DNA from: Akkermansia muciniphila
GTDB lineage: Bacteria > Verrucomicrobiota > Verrucomicrobiia > Verrucomicrobiales > V1-33
DNA length: 35,433 nucleotides
Assembly: GCA_943333275.1 (NCBI GenBank)
Contig: CALQSQ010000057.1
Coordinates: forward strand, 1-35,433
Direction of reading: 5' to 3'
Shown: in pieces, positions 31,279-35,433 of the stretch
How the letters are laid out: each line of letters starts with the position of its first letter
Position numbering within the stretch: the first letter of the stretch is position 1
Position numbers and translations under genes: made by a program
The notes under the pieces: generated by a model
Told to the model about the DNA's origin: nothing
What the model saw: the letters and a program-made list of their open reading frames with translations, nothing else
Database searches by the model: none

Positions 31279-32646
31279 CTAAGCCTGCCCCTCGGCAGCC
31301 TTCTGCTGCTCTTCCTCAGCCTTTTTGAGTTCGTCGGAGGTCATTTTCTTTACGGTGACCTCGGCGTGTTCGATCAGGAAATTGACGGATTTCTCCAGGA
31401 CAATGCCGGTTCGCAGATTGTCCAGCTGACCGTTTTTCTGAAGGTTCTTGAGCGCCTTCTGGAAGTTCATGTTGTTGCGTTCGGCCAGATACGAGACCTG
31501 GGCGGCCACCTCTTCGTTGGTGGGCTGCAGTTTTTCCGCCTTGGCGATTTCCAACAAGAGGAACTCCTGCTTCACATCGCTTTCGGCCTGGTGTCCGGCC
31601 GCTCCGACGATGGCCTCTTCGTTTTCCTGGAGGATATCCCGGCTCACACCCTGCTTCAGATTCGTCTGCACGAGTTCATCGATGCGGCGCTGCGTGGCCT
31701 GGGCCACCAGTTTCTCCGGCACCACAAAGTTGGCGGTCGCGCTCAGGGCGGCCAGCACATTCACGCGCTTCTGCTGCTCAACGCTGCGCTTGGCATCGGC
31801 CTCCACCCGCTCGCGCACGAAGGTTCGCAGGTCCGCAAGAGTCTTGCCGGGCATCAACTTGGCCGCGAAATCATCATTCACCTCAGGAAGCTGTTGCTCC
31901 TTGATCCCAGTCACGGTCACCTGGTATTCCGCTTCTTTCCCGGCCAGCGCGGATTCGGATTCGGTGGGAACCGTGGCCCGCACAGTGCGGGTTTCGCCGA
32001 TGGCGGCACCGACCAGTTGCTCGGTGAATCCGGGCAGGAAATTATCCGGGGCAATCTTCAACAGGAAGCCCGTGTTCTCAGCAAGGAAGGAATCACGCTC
32101 CTGAACCAGTTCCTTGATCGCCTGTCCGTCCACGGCGCCGGAATAGTCCACCACACAGATGTCACCCTCCCTGGCAGGGCGATCCGTCACGTCCCCCATG
32201 TCCGCGAGGGATTCACGCTGGCGTTCGATGACCTGGGAAATGAATTCCTCCGTCACATCCAACTCCTGCACTTCGATTTTGAGCCCCTTGTATTCAGGGA
32301 GCACCACTTCCGGCCGGACCGTCACGGTGAAGATAAACCGGCGACCACCTTCCAATCCATCTTCGTTCTTGCCCTCATCGACCGACAGCACTTCCAGTCC
32401 GGATTTCGTGTAAACTTCGCGCAGGGCCTCGTTGGCGACTTCCTCCACGGCCCGGGATTTGATCTCGCTGGCATAGCGCTTGGTGATCACGGAGAGCGGC
32501 GCCTTTCCGGGACGGAAACCCGCCACTTTCGCATTGCGGGAGAAACTCTGGGCCATTTTCCCCTCCATCGTTTGGAACGTCTCCTGGGGCACCTCCACGG
32601 TGACGATGGCTTTGCAATTCGGTTGGTTGTCGATGGTAAGATTCAT
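31279..32646 (-). CDS. tig: Trigger factor (ribosome-associated chaperone and prolyl isomerase)
   Basis: A 455-residue protein. The N-terminal ribosome-binding domain shows KVAGFRPGKAPLSVITKRY, the trigger factor signature loop (GFRxGKxP) that docks on the ribosome. The FKBP-type domain follows (REGDICVVDYSGAVDG … IAPDNFLPGFTEQLVGAAIGETRTV). The rest is the long helical C-terminal chaperone domain, ending in a Glu/Lys/Ala-rich tail. It is expected to bind nascent chains in the cytoplasm. ATG 32646 starts the conserved domain (MNLTIDNQPN); the frame continues upstream without similarity. A promoter-like pair lies 60–85 bases upstream. clpP/clpX, frequent neighbours elsewhere, are absent here. 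Confidence 0.95.
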   Translation of the reverse strand: MNLTIDNQPNCKAIVTVEVPQETFQTMEGKMAQSFSRNAKVAGFRPGKAPLSVITKRYASEIKSRAVEEVANEALREVYTKSGLEVLSVDEGKNEDGLEGGRRFIFTVTVRPEVVLPEYKGLKIEVQELDVTEEFISQVIERQRESLADMGDVTDRPAREGDICVVDYSGAVDGQAIKELVQERDSFLAENTGFLLKIAPDNFLPGFTEQLVGAAIGETRTVRATVPTESESALAGKEAEYQVTVTGIKEQQLPEVNDDFAAKLMPGKTLADLRTFVRERVEADAKRSVEQQKRVNVLAALSATANFVVPEKLVAQATQRRIDELVQTNLKQGVSRDILQENEEAIVGAAGHQAESDVKQEFLLLEIAKAEKLQPTNEEVAAQVSYLAERNNMNFQKALKNLQKNGQLDNLRTGIVLEKSVNFLIEHAEVTVKKMTSDELKKAEEEQQKAAEGQA

Positions 32647-32705
32647 GGCGGAAAGGGTGGAGCGATGGGGATGAAGGATTTCCACGCTTTGAGCGCGGGG
32701 AGGGG

Positions 32706-32732
32706 ACTATAAGAAGTTTTCCCATTTGGCAA
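32706..32732 (-). promoter_or_regulatory. Possible sigma-70 promoter of trigger factor
   Basis: On the minus strand TTGCCA (32732–32727) and TATAGT (32711–32706) stand 15 bases apart, shorter than the ideal 17. The −10 box matches the consensus at five of six positions. The tig ATG follows 59 bases later. Confidence 0.35.
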
Positions 32733-32830
32733 CGAGAAATGCTTTCCTTTCCCTTTTGAAGGCACGACTCCCGGGACCGCTACCCCTGCGTTTCTCCAGG
32801 GAGAACACGCGATCTCACCCTGATAATTCC

Positions 32831-32860
32831 TTGGGAAGGTGGTTCCGAATATGGTATAAG
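32831..32860 (+). promoter_or_regulatory. Possible sigma-70 promoter of the small basic protein gene
   Basis: TTGGGA at 32831–32836 and TATAAG at 32855–32860 are separated by 18 bases. They lie about 70 bases before the ATG of the small gene and point away from tig. The match is moderate. Confidence 0.35.
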
Positions 32861-32928
32861 TATCCAAGCTCCGGGACTGGCCATTACCGGATTGCAACAA
32901 CCGCCACGAACTTAAACCTACCCAAGCC

Positions 32929-33123
32929 ATGAAAAAGAAAGCCGTCCCTACCACCACCACCCCCCCCGAAGCCAAGGTCCCACCTCTCCCCCGTAAACTC
33001 GGGGCCAATCACAGCGAGACCGCCAAGCACCCGAAGAAGCACGATAACAATTTCAAGCAATCGCGCGATATCCGGGAGGACCGCGGCATCCGTCAAATCA
33101 AGAACAGTCCGAGAGGACGCTAG
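32929..33123 (+). CDS. Small, strongly basic hypothetical protein
   Basis: A 64-residue frame beginning MKKKAVPTTTTPPEAK. The first third is rich in Thr, Pro and Lys, and the rest is rich in Lys, Arg, His and Asn (KHPKKHDNNFKQSRDIREDRG). There are no hydrophobic segments and no Cys, so it is likely a cytoplasmic, unstructured nucleic-acid-binding type peptide, by composition only. It is supported as a gene by a promoter-like pair upstream and a hairpin after the stop. No homologue is recognised. The opposite strand offers an open frame of similar length, so the call is not certain. Confidence 0.5.
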   Translation: MKKKAVPTTTTPPEAKVPPLPRKLGANHSETAKHPKKHDNNFKQSRDIREDRGIRQIKNSPRGR

Positions 33124-33132
33124 GAATCTACG

Positions 33133-33168
33133 GCAAGCCGGCCGGCTGCTTGCGGGGGATTCATTCCC
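33133..33168. terminator. Two hairpins between convergent genes
   Basis: GCAAGC at 33133–33138 pairs with GCTTGC at 33148–33153 around a GC-rich loop that is itself palindromic. Directly after it GGGGGA (33154–33159) can pair with TTCCCC (33164–33169, one G·T wobble). They lie between the small basic gene and the end of the binding-protein gene. There is no T-run, so this is a terminator by position and structure only. Confidence 0.5.
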
Positions 33169-34816
33169 CGCGCAGAGCCATGGCCGTAGCGTTCAGGTAT
33201 TGGTTGCGGAACATTCCGCCCAGGTCCCGGGCGAGTCTGGCTTGGAGCAATTTATCGCTTCCGTTGCAGACTTTGGCGATGTCCGTCATGACCTTTTCGT
33301 AACTGATCAGGCGGAGGTCGGAGAAATTTTCCGTGGCCCGTGGGGGGAAGCCGTGGCGGACAAGCTCGTGCCAGGCGGTTTTCATTTCCTCCTGGGTGTC
33401 CAGGCACATCGCGCGGACGATCAGCCGCAGGGCATTGAAGGCCGGGCCAGTGTATTTGGCGTTGTAGTTGAAATTGATTTTTTCGTAGGGCATTTCCTCG
33501 GGATCGCTGGCCAGGGCACGTTCGGCTGGCACGTAGTAATCCTTGCGGATCGGCAGGCGGCGCAGCGCCACGCGGGTGGGACCGCCGGGAGTCCCTGATT
33601 TGTGGCCCCAGAGCCGCTGACCTTCGAGACTCAGGACGTATTCCATGAAGATCGTGGCGAGTTCGGGATTCGGCGCTCCGCGGAACATGCCGATGGCATC
33701 GGCGCTCACGGAACTTCCGCCCTCCGGGGTCAGATAGACAACCCGGCATTCCCCGTTCGGCTGCTGGAGTTTTTCGACAAACGTTTTGCCGTAGAAATCG
33801 ATCGCCATGCCGGCGGCGGCTTCTCCACGGCTCACGTCCATGGGGGGACGCGGCGCAGAATCCGTGAAATACCGGGCATTGGCGGCAATTTTTTGAATGA
33901 TCTGCAGGCCGAGCATCCAGCCTTCACTGATCGCCTCAGCTTCCGTTTTGATGGGGGCGGCGGCAGTGGGATTCGGGGTGAGCGAAGCTTTCTTAAGCCG
34001 GGCCAGCGCCTGCTGCATCTGCTGCTGGATGATCATTTCAAAGGCCATGGCCGCGGAGGCACTTTTGCCGGGATCGGCCAGGGCAATCGCGCCCGAGTAG
34101 CTGGGACTGGTCAGGTCCGTCCACTGACGCGGAGGCTCGCTGATGCCGATGCGCTCCAGCACATCCTTGTTGTAAACGATGCCGAAGGATGACAGACAAT
34201 TGCCCACCCAGCAGAGATCCGGATCGTAAAAGGGCTGACCGGAAAAGGTCTGGGGGATGATGGCATCCGTGAACCAATCAGGGTGGGCTTTCTTAATCGC
34301 CGCAGGCCCGTAAGCTCCGTCCGGGGTGGTGGCGACGAGATAGCCTTTCTTTTTCTGCTTTTCAAAATCATAGGTGCCCCCGCCGAAAAAGAGATCGATT
34401 TTGATCCCAAGATTGGAATTGAGAAACACATCCCGCGCCGCCTTCAGCCTGGGCTGATCGTCGCCGACTGGTTTGCTCAGGGCCACGGCATTGCCGGCTT
34501 CGGCAGTCCATTTTTCGGACTGGGTCTCGCCCCAGTAATTTTCAAAGGCCGCGCGGTATTCGGTCTCGACGTATTTGTCGATTTCCGATGTCCCTCCGGG
34601 TGTCAGCCACTGGATTTCGACATTCCGGTTGTGCTTGTCCTTCATGAAGCGCTGGAAGGCGCGGGTGAATTCCGAGCGGATGGATTCCACGTGCGGGCTG
34701 ATGATGGTCAGCGTGCCATTGGGATCAATTTCGCGCCGCTCCTCGCTCGGCCGCAGCATGAAGGGGAGTATCAGCGTGGCCGCCAGGGCTCCGAGGACGA
34801 TGAGATACTTTTTCAT
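33161..34816 (-). CDS. Large ABC-transporter substrate-binding protein (iron(III)/periplasmic binding family 1–6-like)
   Basis: A 551-residue protein with an N-terminal hydrophobic segment (YLIVLGALAATLILPFML) that could be an uncleaved anchor or a signal peptide; no lipobox Cys is present. The mature part starts with LTIISPHVESIRSEF, and later has SFGIVYNKDVLERIG, WTDLTSPSYSGAIALADPGKS and MAIDFYGKTF. These are landmarks of binding proteins for Fe3+, 2-aminoethylphosphonate and similar ligands. At 551 residues it is clearly longer than the usual ~340; the C-terminal ~130 residues (after RKDYYVPAERAL) are extra. It lies 20 bases downstream of an ABC ATPase, so the two act together. The permease is not in the window. 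The ligand is not known. Confidence 0.82.
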   Translation of the reverse strand: MKKYLIVLGALAATLILPFMLRPSEERREIDPNGTLTIISPHVESIRSEFTRAFQRFMKDKHNRNVEIQWLTPGGTSEIDKYVETEYRAAFENYWGETQSEKWTAEAGNAVALSKPVGDDQPRLKAARDVFLNSNLGIKIDLFFGGGTYDFEKQKKKGYLVATTPDGAYGPAAIKKAHPDWFTDAIIPQTFSGQPFYDPDLCWVGNCLSSFGIVYNKDVLERIGISEPPRQWTDLTSPSYSGAIALADPGKSASAAMAFEMIIQQQMQQALARLKKASLTPNPTAAAPIKTEAEAISEGWMLGLQIIQKIAANARYFTDSAPRPPMDVSRGEAAAGMAIDFYGKTFVEKLQQPNGECRVVYLTPEGGSSVSADAIGMFRGAPNPELATIFMEYVLSLEGQRLWGHKSGTPGGPTRVALRRLPIRKDYYVPAERALASDPEEMPYEKINFNYNAKYTGPAFNALRLIVRAMCLDTQEEMKTAWHELVRHGFPPRATENFSDLRLISYEKVMTDIAKVCNGSDKLLQARLARDLGGMFRNQYLNATAMALRGE

Positions 34817-34836
34817 GATGGCGGAGGCAGAAATAT

Positions 34837-35433
34837 TTATTTGAGCAGGATCATGACATCCACCGGATCCACCGTCACATATTGTTCCTCGTCACTGGCT
34901 GTGCGCAGGCCCAGCGGATTGACCTCCGAGAGCCGGAAGATTCTGCCGCGATCATCAATCACCTGGTATTGGGCGGACTCTCCGAGGTAAATGGCATCGG
35001 CCAGACGAACCGCGAGTGTGTTCATTTTCTGAGGTAAATCCGCAAGCTGCAATGCCTCCGGGCGCAGGCAGATGGTCACCAGATCGCCCGCTTGCGGACG
35101 CAGGCTGGCATCTGTAATGCGACCCCAGAAGCGCCCGTGTGAGGTGCTGACGCTCCAGAATCCAGGCCGGCTGGTTTCCCCTTCGATTTCTCCCGGGAGG
35201 AAATTCGCCTCGCCGATGAAACTGGCCACACTCATGGTGCGGGGGTCGCGGTAAACCTCTCGCGGTGTCCCCACCTGGGCGATCACACCCTTCTCCATGA
35301 TGGCCATGCGGTCGCCCATGCTGAGGGCCTCCTTCTGATCGTGGGTCACATAGACGGCGGTCAGGCCAAATTTCTTGGTGATGCGCCGGATCTCGCTGCG
35401 CATTTCAATCCGCAGCTTGGTATCGAGATTGGA
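34837..35433 (-). CDS. ABC transporter ATP-binding protein, C-terminal part (window edge)
   Basis: The gene enters from the right edge; 198 codons are visible. The first visible codons read SNLDTKLRIEMRSEI, which is the D-loop region just after Walker B. Then comes VYVTHDQKEALSMGDR (switch His) and KGVIAQVGTPREVYRDP, a hallmark of the PotA/FbpC/MalK group. The C-terminal ~110 residues have the TOBE-like regulatory domain (ICLRPEALQLA … YLGESAQYQV). The Walker A and signature motifs lie outside the window. It energises import and is paired with the binding protein that follows it by 20 bases. Confidence 0.93.
   Translation of the reverse strand, partial: SNLDTKLRIEMRSEIRRITKKFGLTAVYVTHDQKEALSMGDRMAIMEKGVIAQVGTPREVYRDPRTMSVASFIGEANFLPGEIEGETSRPGFWSVSTSHGRFWGRITDASLRPQAGDLVTICLRPEALQLADLPQKMNTLAVRLADAIYLGESAQYQVIDDRGRIFRLSEVNPLGLRTASDEEQYVTVDPVDVMILLK

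Noticed and set aside
31285..31298. CTGCC/GGCAG hairpin near the end of tig as terminator
   Set aside because: It lies within the last codons of tig and has no following T-run, so it cannot be separated from coding sequence.
31366..32712. 448-codon plus-strand frame opposite trigger factor
   Set aside because: Trigger factor is unmistakable on the minus strand; the plus frame is a shadow rich in His, Gln and Leu.
1..35433. CRISPR array, tRNA or rRNA genes, origin of replication
   Set aside because: No regularly spaced repeats, tRNA-like cloverleaf with T-loop consensus, rRNA signature or cluster of DnaA boxes was noticed on reading both strands; a covariance-model scan was not possible.

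Overview
The window looks like chromosomal DNA of a GC-rich bacterium of the Planctomycetota–Verrucomicrobiota–Chlamydiota group, most probably a Verrucomicrobiota member. The main clue is three sets of the exported 'planctomycete-type' families (heme c proteins with DUF1549/DUF1553 or DUF1592/DUF1588 modules, and Tat-exported DUF1501 or DUF1552 partners). Few start codons have a clear Shine-Dalgarno sequence, which fits that group. No rRNA, tRNA or CRISPR array was seen.

Left part (1–9.4 kb). A truncated ISL3-like transposase end opens the window. A PanB-family protein that has lost most catalytic residues and an exported alpha/beta hydrolase follow on the plus strand. Next is a minus-strand group: a xylose-isomerase-like TIM barrel, an amidohydrolase lipoprotein and a DUF1501 protein. 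Divergent from it is a three-domain protein: MBL hydrolase, degenerate receiver, GAF.

Middle (9.7–15.2 kb). A membrane-anchored hypothetical protein and a PHP histidinol-phosphatase converge on a compact minus-strand operon: HisC, a PatB/MalY-type aminotransferase and an M20 deacylase. Upstream of hisC lies an undeclared remnant of an RluA-type pseudouridine synthase (14876–15220).

15.2–21.4 kb. A minus-strand module encodes a DUF2330 protein, a heme c/DUF1587–DUF1592–DUF1588 protein and a DUF1552 protein. The middle gene is broken by an in-frame TGA, at codon 211 counted from the ATG at 19340. The module is bordered by the RluA remnant on one side and a decayed REP-associated transposase (RAYT) gene on the other.

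Right part (21.6–35.4 kb). A diverged GT2 glycosyltransferase overlaps a gamma-glutamylcyclotransferase-like gene. Then comes a tightly packed run: PSCyt1/DUF1549/DUF1553, DUF1501 and an amidohydrolase homologous to the one at 5–6 kb. PPK2 polyphosphate kinase, another GT2 and an orphan Tat-dependent gluconate 2-dehydrogenase subunit 3 follow. Trigger factor, a small basic protein and an ABC transporter (binding protein plus partial ATPase) close the window.

The most distinctive pattern is the repeated pairing of a Tat-exported DUF1501 protein with a member of one amidohydrolase family, in two separate operons. All family calls come from reading motifs by eye; no database search was run.
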